Shown piece by piece: positions 9,549 through 18,483 of a DNA stretch of 39,553 nt. The notes under the pieces were generated by a model. It saw only the letters and a list, made by a program, of their open reading frames with translations. It had not been told where the DNA came from and made no database searches. This DNA comes from Actinomycetes bacterium. GTDB lineage: Bacteria > Actinomycetota > Acidimicrobiia > Acidimicrobiales > UBA8190. A program made the position numbers and the translations under genes. How positions within the stretch are numbered: the first letter of the stretch is position 1; each line of letters begins with the position of its first letter. Where the stretch lies: the NCBI GenBank assembly GCA_021826725.1, contig JAKAYQ010000006.1:1-39553 (forward strand), written 5' to 3'.

Positions 9549-10913
9549 TCACACCCGGGCCATGTTGCCGAACCGGGTGTAGTGATCGAGGAAGGCAAGC
9601 TGCACGTTGCCGACAGGACCGTTGCGGTGCTTGGCGATGATGATCTCCGCGGTGCCACGGTCCGGCGAGTCTGGGTTGTACACCTCGTCCCGGTAGATGA
9701 AGAGCACGACATCCGCGTCCTGCTCGATCGAGCCCGACTCGCGCAGGTCGGCCAGCACGGGCCGCTTGTCCTGGCGCATCTCCAAATTCCGGGAGAGCTG
9801 GGACAGCGCCACAACCGGCACGTTGAGCTCGCGCGCCAGGATCTTCAGGCCCCGGCTGATCTCAGAGACCTCGACCTGCCGGCTCTCAGCCCGGCTCCGG
9901 CCGGTCATGAGCTGCAGGTAGTCGATCACCACCAAGCCCAGTCCCTGGCGGGCCATGAGCCTGCGGGCCTTGGCCCGGATGTCCATGACCGTGACGTTCG
10001 GGTTGTCGTCGATGAAGATCGGCGCATCGCCGAGCCGCCCGATGGCGTCGGAGATCTTCGGCCAGTCGCTGTCGAGCAGCCTGCCATTGCGCATACGGGT
10101 GGCGTCGACCCGAGCCTCGGAGCACAGCAACCGCTGCGTGAGCTCCAGGTGGCTCATCTCGAGCGAGAACAGCAGGACCGGCTTGGTCATGTTCATGGCG
10201 GCGTGGTTGACGATCCCCAACGCGAAGCTCGTCTTCCCCATGGCAGGTCTGGCTCCGACCACCACCAGGTTCGACGGCTGCAAGCCGGCCAAGCGCTCGT
10301 CGAGATCCGCGTACCCGGTCGGCACCCCGGTGATGGTCTCCTCGCGTTCGTACAGGTGCTCCAGATGGTCGAGACTCTGCGCCAGGAGGTCGCGCAGCGG
10401 CGACAGGGTGTCGACCAGCCGGCGCTGAGCCACCTCGAAGACGAGGGTTTCGGCGCGGTCGACTGCCTGCTCGACATCCTCGGGCACGCTGTAGCCGAGC
10501 TCGGCGATCTCCCCGGCCACCGAGACCAGGCGGCGCAGCAGGGCATGCTCTTCCACGATGCGGGCGTAGTGCCCGGCATTGGAGGTGGACGGGGTGTTGA
10601 CCTGCAGGGACACCAGCAATGACGGGTCGCCCAGGGCATCGGACAAGCCGGTACGCCGAAGCTCCTCGGCCACCGTGACCGGGTCGGCCGGCTCGCCACG
10701 GGTGTACAGCCCGGTGATCGCCGAGAACACGTGCGAGTGGGCCGGCTTGTAGAAGTCCTCGGCCGAGCAGCACTCGAGGGCGGCGGCGATGGCGTCGCGA
10801 GAGAGCAGCATCGCTCCCAGGACGGACTCCTCCGCCTCCAAATTGTGGGGTGGAACGCGTCCACCGACGGCCTGGAGCCGGCGGGGCCGGGAATCTTCGA
10901 GCGCTTGCGCCAT
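9549..10913 (-). CDS. dnaB: Replicative DNA helicase DnaB
   Basis: PHNLEAEESVLGAMLLS...LVVVGARPAMGKTSFALGIV...VVIDYLQLM...LSQLSRNLEMRQDKRPVLADLRESGSIEQDADVVLFIYRDE; ATG 10913 with AGGGGGA SD. No intein. Confidence 0.97.
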   Translation of the reverse strand: MAQALEDSRPRRLQAVGGRVPPHNLEAEESVLGAMLLSRDAIAAALECCSAEDFYKPAHSHVFSAITGLYTRGEPADPVTVAEELRRTGLSDALGDPSLLVSLQVNTPSTSNAGHYARIVEEHALLRRLVSVAGEIAELGYSVPEDVEQAVDRAETLVFEVAQRRLVDTLSPLRDLLAQSLDHLEHLYEREETITGVPTGYADLDERLAGLQPSNLVVVGARPAMGKTSFALGIVNHAAMNMTKPVLLFSLEMSHLELTQRLLCSEARVDATRMRNGRLLDSDWPKISDAIGRLGDAPIFIDDNPNVTVMDIRAKARRLMARQGLGLVVIDYLQLMTGRSRAESRQVEVSEISRGLKILARELNVPVVALSQLSRNLEMRQDKRPVLADLRESGSIEQDADVVLFIYRDEVYNPDSPDRGTAEIIIAKHRNGPVGNVQLAFLDHYTRFGNMARV

Positions 10914-10967
10914 GGTCCCCCTACCCTGCCGGACGGTGCTTGCGGAGCGTAAGACGGAGAACCTGTG

Positions 10968-10994
10968 CATATCCCGGTACGGACCGGGGATATG
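10968..10994. promoter_or_regulatory. Strong imperfect palindrome CATATCCCGGT-ACGG-ACCGGGGATATG upstream of dnaB
   Basis: 11 paired bases with a single bulged G and 4-nt loop, 55-81 bp upstream of the dnaB ATG. Confidence 0.75.
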
Positions 10995-11438
10995 ACTGTG
11001 GACAGCAGCACAGCCGCGCACGAAGGAACCGCCGCCGTGCTCCGCGCGCATTTCCGGCACTCACACGCATGACCCCGGCGGAGCATGTGGGCGCACGCAA
11101 CCCGACAGGTTGGCCCGCCGGGGGGCTGGTCTGCGACCTCGGTGCGCCGGGACCGCCACCACCGCTACGGCCCGATCTGGGGGCTCGACAGGGGACCTCG
11201 GCGGCGGTGGGGACACCAAGCACGGGACCATGGTGCACGACGCCTGTGACACCGACGAAAGGGATCGCCCGACAGGTCGTGGACCGAGCCGGTCCGGCGA
11301 GCTGAGCACCACTCGACCTCCACGCGCGATCAGCGCGGTGGCGAGGTGCTCCCGCCGGAGCAGGTGCTGACCGGCGGTGCCTGCGCGCCAGCAGTGGTGG
11401 CAGCGGCTCGCCGGCGGACGTCGCCGACGGGCCGACCG

Positions 11439-11891
11439 TCAATCCTCGGCCGCGACGACCTCGATGGTCATGTGCGCGGCCACGCCGCTGCTCAGGTGAA
11501 CCGGCACGCTGTGGACACCGACCGTCTTGATCGGCTCTTCGAGCTGGATCCGACGCCGGTCGAGCGCCACGCCGGCCTGTGCCTCGGCCGCTGCCGCGAG
11601 GTCCGCTGTGGTCACCGAGCCGAACAGCCGGCCGCCGCTGCCAGCCCTTGCCTCGATCCTCAGCGTCGCGCCCGTCAGGGTGCGGGCCACGGTCTCCGCC
11701 GCCTGGTGGTCCGCAGCCTCGCGGAGATCACGAGACCGGCGCATGGCAGCCGCCTGGGCTTCGATCCCCGGCGACGCGTCCACCGCCCGGCGCTCGGGAA
11801 ACAGGAAGTTGCGGGCGAAGCCCTTGGACACCTCGACGATGTCGCCGCGCTTGCCGAGACGGTCCACATTGGAACGCAGGAGGACGCGCAT
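11439..11891 (-). CDS. rplI: 50S ribosomal protein L9
   Basis: [37 protein letters not shown]; located next to rpsR. Confidence 0.96.
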   Translation of the reverse strand: MRVLLRSNVDRLGKRGDIVEVSKGFARNFLFPERRAVDASPGIEAQAAAMRRSRDLREAADHQAAETVARTLTGATLRIEARAGSGGRLFGSVTTADLAAAAEAQAGVALDRRRIQLEEPIKTVGVHSVPVHLSSGVAAHMTIEVVAAED

Positions 11892-12400
11892 CACACCACC
11901 TCTTCGCCTGTAGCGGCAAGCGCTGCAGCTGCCTGCAGGTCTGCTGCATCTGCAGCGCCGGCAGCCGGGGCGGCCGACGCGCCGGGTGCCGGCCGGGAGT
12001 CGGAGCGCTCACGCGCGCCGTCACCGCCACCTCGCGCGCCGTCGCGCTGGCCGTCACGACCGGAGTCGCCACCCGGGCCTCCGCGGCCCTGGCCACGACC
12101 ACCGCGGCCACGGCCGGCCGAGCGCTCGGTCATCATGCGCTGGGTGTAGGGCAGCAGGACCAGCTCGCGCGCCGTCTTGATGGCGATGGCCACCTCGCGC
12201 TGATGCTGGGTGCAGTTGCCCGAGACGCGACGAGCCCGGATCTTGCCTCGGTCGCTCATGTACTTGCGGAGCATGCCGACGTCCTTGTAGTCGACCCACT
12301 CGACCTTGTCGCGACACAGCGCGCAAGGCTTCTTCTTCGTCCGCCGGGCGGCGTCCTTGGGACTGCGCCGGCTGGTGCTGCGGTCGGTGTTCCTGGCCAT
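11891..12400 (-). CDS. rpsR: 30S ribosomal protein S18 with about 78-aa RG-/Ala-rich C-terminal extension
   Basis: [68 protein letters not shown] then [47 protein letters not shown]...; ORF track start upstream is too long. Confidence 0.95.
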   Translation of the reverse strand: MARNTDRSTSRRSPKDAARRTKKKPCALCRDKVEWVDYKDVGMLRKYMSDRGKIRARRVSGNCTQHQREVAIAIKTARELVLLPYTQRMMTERSAGRGRGGRGQGRGGPGGDSGRDGQRDGARGGGDGARERSDSRPAPGASAAPAAGAADAADLQAAAALAATGEEVV

Positions 12401-12401
12401 C

Positions 12402-12875
12402 TCAGAAAGGCTCCTCGTCGTATCCGTATCCCCCGGCGCTGCCACCGGCAGCGGGGGCGGCAGCCGGGCGTGGGGCGGCCGCCGTGGGGCGGCCGCCGTC
12501 ACCGGGGCCGCGCCGCTCGTTCTTCGTCACCTGGGCGGTGGCCCAGCGGAGGCTGGGGCCGATCTCATCGGCCACGACCTCGACCTTGGAGCGCTTGTCG
12601 CCGTCGGGTGTCTCCCACGACCGCTGCTCCAACCGGCCGGTCACCATGACCCGCGAACCGCGCGTCACGCTCTCGGCGGTGTTCTCCGCCATCTCCCGCC
12701 AGCAGACGACGTCGAAGAACGATGTCGCCTCCTCCCACTCCTGGGTCTGGCGGTTCTGCCAACGCCGGTTGACGGCGAGGCCGAAGGTGGTGGTGGCCTG
12801 GCCGGTCGGCGTGAACCGCAGCTCAGGGTCGCGGGTGACGTTTCCCACCAGCACCACGGTGTTCCCGTTGGACAT
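12402..12875 (-). CDS. ssb: Single-stranded DNA-binding protein
   Basis: [41 protein letters not shown]...[37 protein letters not shown]; acidic tip DEEPF. Confidence 0.97.
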   Translation of the reverse strand: MSNGNTVVLVGNVTRDPELRFTPTGQATTTFGLAVNRRWQNRQTQEWEEATSFFDVVCWREMAENTAESVTRGSRVMVTGRLEQRSWETPDGDKRSKVEVVADEIGPSLRWATAQVTKNERRGPGDGGRPTAAAPRPAAAPAAGGSAGGYGYDEEPF

Positions 12876-12895
12876 GGCTCCTCCCTTCGACCCGT

Positions 12896-13291
12896 TCAGC
12901 CGGCTTCGACCGGAGCCGGAGCCGGAGCCGATGCCGCCGGCTGCGGCGGTGCCGGCAGCGGCGGTGCAGGCGCCGGGCGGCCCGACCGGCGGTGGCCGAC
13001 AGCAGCGTCGGGAATGCGGACGATCTTGTGCCGGAGGACCTCGTCGGCGAGCGTCAGGAACCGGTCGAGCTCCGCGGCGGCGGCCGGCTCGGCGCTGAAC
13101 TCGACGAGGACGTAGTAGCCCTCGCGGCGGTGGCGCATTTCGTAGGCGAACGCCCGCTTTCCCCAGCGGTCGACCCGTCCCGGGGTGCCGCCGCGCGTCC
13201 GCAGCGCCTCGAGCCCCCGGTCGAGCACGGCGTTGACCGCCGTGTCCTCCGCTTGGGCGTCGAAGATGATGACTGTTTCGTATGGCCGCAC
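12896..13291 (-). CDS. rpsF: 30S ribosomal protein S6
   Basis: RPYETVIIFDAQAEDTAVNAVLDRGLEAL...WGKRAFAYEMRHRREGYYVLVEFSAEPAAAAELDRFLTLADEVLRHKIVR; ORF starts at 13300 but the GTG at 13291 has better GGGAGG spacing. Confidence 0.95.
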   Translation of the reverse strand: MRPYETVIIFDAQAEDTAVNAVLDRGLEALRTRGGTPGRVDRWGKRAFAYEMRHRREGYYVLVEFSAEPAAAAELDRFLTLADEVLRHKIVRIPDAAVGHRRSGRPAPAPPLPAPPQPAASAPAPAPVEAG

Positions 13292-13335
13292 GGGCGGCAC
13301 ACCTCCCTCAGGACCCGGCGCCTGTGCGCTCGGGG

Positions 13336-13352
13336 CTCCGCTCGGCGGAGCA
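13336..13352 (-). promoter_or_regulatory. Perfect 7-bp stem, 3-nt loop hairpin in rpsF leader (GCTCCGC-CGA-GCGGAGC on the minus strand)
   Basis: Perfect inverted repeat gctccgc/gcggagc, about 45 nt upstream of the rpsF start. Confidence 0.5.
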
Positions 13353-13393
13353 GGGTCGTGATCATGCCCGCCAGGACGGCGGACCGGTCCATG

Positions 13394-14236
13394 CTAGCCG
13401 ACCGGCGGTGACCCGCTCCCCGGGCCGGTGGCGTGGTAGGTCTCGGCGTCGGAGGGGAAGGACCCGGCACGGACGTCCGCGGCCCAGGCGGCCACGGCGG
13501 CGCTCGCCATGTCGTGGAGCTCGGCGTAACGGCGGACGAACTTGGCCGGCCGGCCGGTGCCAAACCCCACCAGGTCGTGGAAGACCAGCACCTGACCGTC
13601 ACACGCAGGGCCGGCGCCGATGCCGATGGTGGGCACGGCAAGCCGGTCGGTGACGGCCGCAGCCACCACATCGGGCACGCCCTCGAGGACGACGGCAAAG
13701 CAGCCGGCAGCCTGGATGGCGCGGGCGTCCTCGAGCAGCGCTGCAGCCGCGGCATCGTCGCGCGCCTGCACCCGGTAACCGCCCATGGCGTGCACGGACT
13801 GGGGGGTGAGCCCCAGATGCCCCATGACCGGGATCTCGGCGGAAACCAGCGCTTCGATCACCGGGACCCGCCCGGCACCACCTTCGAGCTTGACCGCCTC
13901 GGCCCCGGCCCGCACCAGCACGGCGGCGTTGCGCACGGCGTCGACAGGGTCGAGGTGGTAGCTCAACCACGGCATGTCGGCCACCACCAGCGCCCGGGTA
14001 CCGGCCCGGTGGACGGCTCCGACGTGATGGGCGACGTCTGCCACGTCGACGTGCAGGGTGTCGGGGTACCCGAGCACGGCGTTGGCCATCGAGTCGCCGA
14101 CGAGGACGACGTCGACACCACCTGCATCGACGGCAGCCGCCGTAGGGGTGTCGTAGGCGGTGATCATGACGATCGGCTCGCTACCATCCGCTCGCTTGCG
14201 GGCGCGGACCGACGGAACGGTGACCCTGTCTGGCAT
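13394..14236 (-). CDS. panB: 3-methyl-2-oxobutanoate hydroxymethyltransferase
   Basis: ITAYDTPTAAAVDAGGVDVVLVGDSMANAVLGYPDTLHVDVADVAHHVGAVHRAGTRALVVADMPWLSY...AVKLEGG...VMGHLGLTPQSVHAMGGYRVQ...IGIGAGPACDGQVLVFHDLVG. Confidence 0.96.
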   Translation of the reverse strand: MPDRVTVPSVRARKRADGSEPIVMITAYDTPTAAAVDAGGVDVVLVGDSMANAVLGYPDTLHVDVADVAHHVGAVHRAGTRALVVADMPWLSYHLDPVDAVRNAAVLVRAGAEAVKLEGGAGRVPVIEALVSAEIPVMGHLGLTPQSVHAMGGYRVQARDDAAAAALLEDARAIQAAGCFAVVLEGVPDVVAAAVTDRLAVPTIGIGAGPACDGQVLVFHDLVGFGTGRPAKFVRRYAELHDMASAAVAAWAADVRAGSFPSDAETYHATGPGSGSPPVG

Positions 14237-14316
14237 GGCGCTCCCTCCTGGCCGTCCAGCGCACGAGGCTGCCGGCGGCATCGGGACCTGTCTGAGACGA
14301 GCGTAGCATCGGGGTC

Positions 14317-14565
14317 GTGGCCGAACCCGACCCCAGCGGCACGTCCACCGGCACACCCACCAGCACGTCCACCGGCGACCCCGCGGGTGCCGCCGAGCCT
14401 GCGTCGTGCGACAGCTGCGGCCGGGCCGACGCCGACCTGCAGGCAGTTCACCGCGTGTACCTGTTCTTCGACCGGCTGGGCGCCGTGACCGGCGAGCAGC
14501 AGGTGCCCGACGTGGAACGGTGGTGCCTGTCCTGCCGGACCAGCTACCCCTGGCAGCCCGCCTGA
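14317..14565 (+). CDS. Small putative zinc-ribbon protein
   Basis: GTG start, 82 aa; SCDSCGRADADLQAVHRVYLFFDRLGAVTGEQQVPDVERWCLSCRTSYPWQPA with two CxxC pairs. Confidence 0.65.
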   Translation: MAEPDPSGTSTGTPTSTSTGDPAGAAEPASCDSCGRADADLQAVHRVYLFFDRLGAVTGEQQVPDVERWCLSCRTSYPWQPA

Positions 14566-14694
14566 CAGGGCTCCACGCACGCCCGCCTGACCGGCCCCCG
14601 TTCCTTCACGACCCGCCCGATTCCAGCCATCTGCCCCAGCCACCCGCTCCAGCCGGTCCCGCGCCCACCACCGACGCGATCCCAGCCACCCGCG

Positions 14695-16008
14695 TCACGA
14701 CCCTGCCGATCCCGCGCTGCCCGCTCCAGGCACCGCCGTCGGCGCCGGAGCCGAGCTTGACGCTCCAAGCTCCTGCCGGCGGCGAGCCGACAGGATCGCG
14801 GCGCCGAGGGCGGCGGAACCGATCGAACCGGCCAGTAGACCGGCACGAGCCGCGGCGAACAGCCGGGGCTCGCCGGCGAAGGAAGCTGCGGCGAACAGCA
14901 GCGGCACGGTGAACCCGGCGCCGGCCAGCGCCGAGCCACCAGCCAGCCCGCTGAACCCGACTCGCCCAGGTCGGTGAACCCGGACTGCCCGAGCCCCCCC
15001 AAACGCCGCCAGCACGATGCCGGCGGGTTTGCCCACCATGCGCGCCACGACCACCCCGGCGAACACACCGACTGTCCCCGGCGCCGCGAGCAGCGGCCCC
15101 CGGATGTCGACGCCGACGTTGGCCAGCGCGAACAGCGGGAGGACGAGGAGGGCCGACACAGGGTGCAGCACCCGTTCCAGACGTGGACCGCTCAGGCGAG
15201 CCGACCGGCTGTCGGGCATGAGCGCACAGACGGGGGCAAGCACGCCGGCCAGGCTCGGCTCCACACCGCCGCGGGCGAGAGCCACCCACATCGGGACCAC
15301 CGCGAGCACCACCGGCCAGGCCGAACGCCACCGGCGACGGCCGGCGACCAGCACCGCTGCCAGGGCAGCCGCTACTGCCAGAGGCACGAGAGCCAGGTGC
15401 GTACCCGACACGACAGCGAGAACGGCGACCGAGCCCACGTCATCGGCGACCGCCAGGGTGACGAGGAACAGCCGGAGCCCGGCAGGCACTCGGTCGCCGA
15501 GGACGGCGGCTGCCCCCGCCACCAGAGCGATGTCGGTAGCCATGGGCACGCCCCATCCCCGGGCCCCGGCCCCGCCGTGGACGACAGCGGCATACACCAA
15601 CGCTGCTCCGGCCATCCCGCCGCCTGCGGCCGCCACGGGCACGACGGCTCGACGCCACGACGCCAGCGATCCGGCGTGCCGCTCCCGGCCGATCTCAAGA
15701 CCGACCACAAGGAAGAACACCGTCATGGCGCCGTCGTCGACCCACCCGCGAACGTCGGGCACGATCGATCCCACACCGGCGAGCACGGCGGGATGGCCCC
15801 ACACCGACTCGTAGCCCGATCTCCACGGGCTCGACGCCCACACCACCGCTACGACGGCGGCAACCGCCAGCAGCATCCCGGAACGACGCTCGTCCTGCCA
15901 GTAGCGCCCGGCACCGCGCAACGCCCGTCCCAGGCGGCGCGCAGCGGTGCGCGCCGGCTCGCCAGAACGATCGACATCGGCAGGGAGGGGGGAGGAGGGG
16001 CGCGCCAT
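14695..16008 (-). CDS. nhaA: NhaA-type Na+/H+ antiporter
   Basis: VDDGAMTVFFLVVGLEIGRE...GWGVPMATDIALVAGAAAVLG...LFLVTLAVADDVGSVAVLA...LVLPLFALANVGV...GKPAGIVL...GAGFTVPLLFA. Confidence 0.93.
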   Translation of the reverse strand: MARPSSPLPADVDRSGEPARTAARRLGRALRGAGRYWQDERRSGMLLAVAAVVAVVWASSPWRSGYESVWGHPAVLAGVGSIVPDVRGWVDDGAMTVFFLVVGLEIGRERHAGSLASWRRAVVPVAAAGGGMAGAALVYAAVVHGGAGARGWGVPMATDIALVAGAAAVLGDRVPAGLRLFLVTLAVADDVGSVAVLAVVSGTHLALVPLAVAAALAAVLVAGRRRWRSAWPVVLAVVPMWVALARGGVEPSLAGVLAPVCALMPDSRSARLSGPRLERVLHPVSALLVLPLFALANVGVDIRGPLLAAPGTVGVFAGVVVARMVGKPAGIVLAAFGGARAVRVHRPGRVGFSGLAGGSALAGAGFTVPLLFAAASFAGEPRLFAAARAGLLAGSIGSAALGAAILSARRRQELGASSSAPAPTAVPGAGSAGSAGS

Positions 16009-16060
16009 ATTCGTCCGCCGACCAGGCTTCCCGGCACGCCGAACGCAATCCTACCAGTCG

Positions 16061-16151
16061 GTTGCCGGTTGCCGGTTGCCGGTTGCCGGTTGCCGGTTGC
16101 CGGTTGCCGGTTGCCGGTTGCCGGTTGCCGGTTGCCGGTTGCCGGTTGCCG
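16061..16151. repeat. Perfect heptanucleotide tandem repeat (GTTGCCG)x13
   Basis: 91 bp of uninterrupted GTTGCCG units, flanked by ...CCAGTCG and CCACAGG. Confidence 0.97.
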
Positions 16152-16297
16152 CCACAGGCTCCATTCTCCTGGAACGGGTGTCATCGAACCGTGCCAGGCA
16201 CGACAAGACCCGCGGTGGCCGAACGGCGCCCACCGCCGAGGGGGCGCGCCGGCCACAACCGCGGTCTCCAGGTGGCCGGCTGCCGGATCGCCCCGGC

Positions 16298-17104
16298 TCA
16301 GGTCGCGGTGGCCACGCCCTCGCTCCGGGACCAGGCCAGCCAGCGGGCCCGGTACGACACTGCCGGGTAGCTGAGCACGACGGTGACGAAGAGGACGAAC
16401 GTCAGGATGTGCACGCCGGTGCAGTATTCGCAGATGTTCTTGATGAGGAACAGCTCGGCGATCACCAGGTAGACGACCATGCCGATCCCGGCGACCACGC
16501 CCGCCAGCCGCAGGCGCGCCAGCAGCACACCCGGCACCCTGAGGGGGCCGAGCCGGATGTCGGCTCCTCGCCACAGCCGCGGCAGGTTGAGCACGGTCAT
16601 CGCGGCGTAGAAGATTAGGCCGAGAATGGCCACCGGGATGCCGAAGACGTACGACTGCGGACTGGTGGTGACCTTGGTGCAATTGATCAGGCCGCTCGTC
16701 GAGCAGACAAGCGCACCGGGGTTGTAGTGCGTATAGGTCAGGTACCCCGAGTCGGCCAGGGCCAGCACGCACAGACCGAATGCCAGCCACGGAACCCACG
16801 GCGGCGCCCCGGCCGGCGCGTCGTCGAGGCGTTCAGGGCGCGTTCCTCGATCGCGCGCCGGTCCCGACGCCCCTGAGGACCTGGGCGGGGTACCGGTGCG
16901 AGCAGCGGGACCGGTCGTTCGCGCCGTGGCCCCGACCGGAGCCGCCGGTGAGCGTCCGCCCGTGGAGACCGAGCGGTCCCGTCCGGTGGGTTCCCCGGAC
17001 GCGGCCCCGCCCGATCGGCCGCCGCGCGCCACGGCCGGTCCCCCAGGACGGCGTGATGCCGCGCCGGTCGATCTGGTGCCGGACGGTCGCCGCTTGCCGC
17101 TCAT
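16298..17104 (-). CDS. Vitamin K epoxide reductase (VKOR) family membrane protein
   Basis: WLAFGLCVLALADSGYLTYTHYNPGALVCSTSGLINCTKVTTSPQSYVFGIPVAILGLIFYAAM...LVIAELFLIKNICEYCTGVHILTFVLFV; CxxC CEYC and TM segments; basic disordered N-terminus. Confidence 0.9.
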   Translation of the reverse strand: MSGKRRPSGTRSTGAASRRPGGPAVARGGRSGGAASGEPTGRDRSVSTGGRSPAAPVGATARTTGPAARTGTPPRSSGASGPARDRGTRPERLDDAPAGAPPWVPWLAFGLCVLALADSGYLTYTHYNPGALVCSTSGLINCTKVTTSPQSYVFGIPVAILGLIFYAAMTVLNLPRLWRGADIRLGPLRVPGVLLARLRLAGVVAGIGMVVYLVIAELFLIKNICEYCTGVHILTFVLFVTVVLSYPAVSYRARWLAWSRSEGVATAT

Positions 17105-17135
17105 CTCCCGCTCGTCCCCGTCTCCGTGGCCGGGG

Positions 17136-18215
17136 TCAGATCCCCAAGGCGATCGCCGCCTTGTGCACCCCGGGATTGGTGCAGACGGTAGACGGCTGCT
17201 GGCCGGTGAGGCTGCAGATGCCCGCGATGAAGTCGTTGGCCGTCCCCACGATCGCCTGGGTGACGGGGCTGTTGGCGTTGGTGAGGGTGGACGCGACCTG
17301 CTCCTGGGTCATGCCGGCCAGGAGCTGCGGATAGATGGGCGCCCCGGTGACCAGCACCTTGTTGCCGATGTCCACGAACGGCACGCCGGCCGAGTTGTCG
17401 TACTTGGCGTACACGGCCTTCTCCTGGGCGGTCAGCGGGGTCAGCACCGTGTGCGTGTTGACAGCCGTGGTGTCCTGGCTCAGGTACTCGACGGGCTGGA
17501 AGTTGACGTACGTGCTGGTGAACGTGGTGTGGGTGAAGTCGAGGGTGGGCGTGTCCGGGTAGCTGTCCCACGGCGACGAGGTGGTCTCACCGACGTTGGA
17601 GAACGTTCCGAACTTCGAGAACGCCAAGTACAGCGACCACCTCGTCGCCGCGCAGTAGGGGCAGAACATGCCACCGATGTAGAGGGCCGCGGGCAGCGGG
17701 CTCGAACCGAGCTTCAGCACAGGCTGGCTCTTGGGCGCGAGGCTCGGCCCCGTCAGCCCTGAGATCCCCACGGACTTCCACGCGCCCACCGTGTCCTGGA
17801 CCGAGGCCGGCACCGAGGCCAGCTGGTTCAAGACGCCCGGTGCCGCCGTGGTCACGGTCGGCGGCCGCAAGCCGTTGGCGCCGGATGACGCGGTGCTGGA
17901 GCCGCCGGTCACCTTGACCAGGACGATGGCCACCACGATCACCACCACCAGGGCCACGGCGCCGATGGCGATGGTGGACGGCGACATCCGGCCGGGTCGC
18001 GGCGCCCGGGCCTGCACGGATCGGCCGGCAGGTGGACGACCCGGCCGACCGGGACCGGAGGGCGGGCGACCGCCGCCACCGCCAGAAGAAGCACGATCAC
18101 CGCCCTGCGGGCGACCGCCAGACGAACCGCGGCCTCCTCCGCTGCCCTGCGGGCGACCGCCGCTGGCCGCACCGCCACGACCCCTGTCTCTGCTCGCCTC
18201 AGCTGCTGCGCTCAC
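17136..18215 (-). CDS. DUF929-like membrane-anchored thioredoxin-fold protein
   Basis: RG-rich N-terminus, TM MSPSTIAIGAVALVVVIVVAIVLV, then LYIGGMFCPYCAATRWSLYLAFSKFGTFSNV...CPYC redox motif. Confidence 0.85.
   Translation of the reverse strand: MSAAAEASRDRGRGGAASGGRPQGSGGGRGSSGGRPQGGDRASSGGGGGRPPSGPGRPGRPPAGRSVQARAPRPGRMSPSTIAIGAVALVVVIVVAIVLVKVTGGSSTASSGANGLRPPTVTTAAPGVLNQLASVPASVQDTVGAWKSVGISGLTGPSLAPKSQPVLKLGSSPLPAALYIGGMFCPYCAATRWSLYLAFSKFGTFSNVGETTSSPWDSYPDTPTLDFTHTTFTSTYVNFQPVEYLSQDTTAVNTHTVLTPLTAQEKAVYAKYDNSAGVPFVDIGNKVLVTGAPIYPQLLAGMTQEQVASTLTNANSPVTQAIVGTANDFIAGICSLTGQQPSTVCTNPGVHKAAIALGI
18102..18161. repeat. 18-bp direct repeat GCCCTGCGGGCGACCGCC (two copies, 42 bp apart) within the DUF929-like gene
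   Basis: Copies at 18102-18119 and 18144-18161; encode repeated GGRPQG. Confidence 0.85.
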
Positions 18216-18483
18216 ACGATCCCCAGTCGAATTCTGGTCGCCACCCCGGGTGACCGACCCTCGTCACGTCCCCTCCATGTTGCCGCATCGGCGATACCCG
18301 GTGGCTGCAGGCGCCGAGGGCGGCCTCGCGTGCGGATATTCCGGGTGTCCGGCCTCCGGCAACGGGGATGGGCTCCGGGCCGTACCACTGGTGTCCCGAC
18401 CGGCAGCCCGACCTCGACCGGCACGGCGACCGTACCTGCCGGGCAGCGGCAACCGGGCAGCGGTCCCGGGCTCTTTCCCTCAC

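Noticed and set aside
9549-10913. Possible intein in DnaB
   Set aside because: Protein is normal length (~454 aa) with Walker A and downstream motifs uninterrupted.
16061-16151. CRISPR array
   Set aside because: Units are contiguous 7-mers without spacers and no cas genes are nearby.
14974-16374. 466-aa and other plus-strand ORFs opposite nhaA, including (VAGCRLP)n repeats
   Set aside because: Antisense shadow of nhaA continuing through the heptamer array; repeat translation is a by-product of GTTGCCG units.
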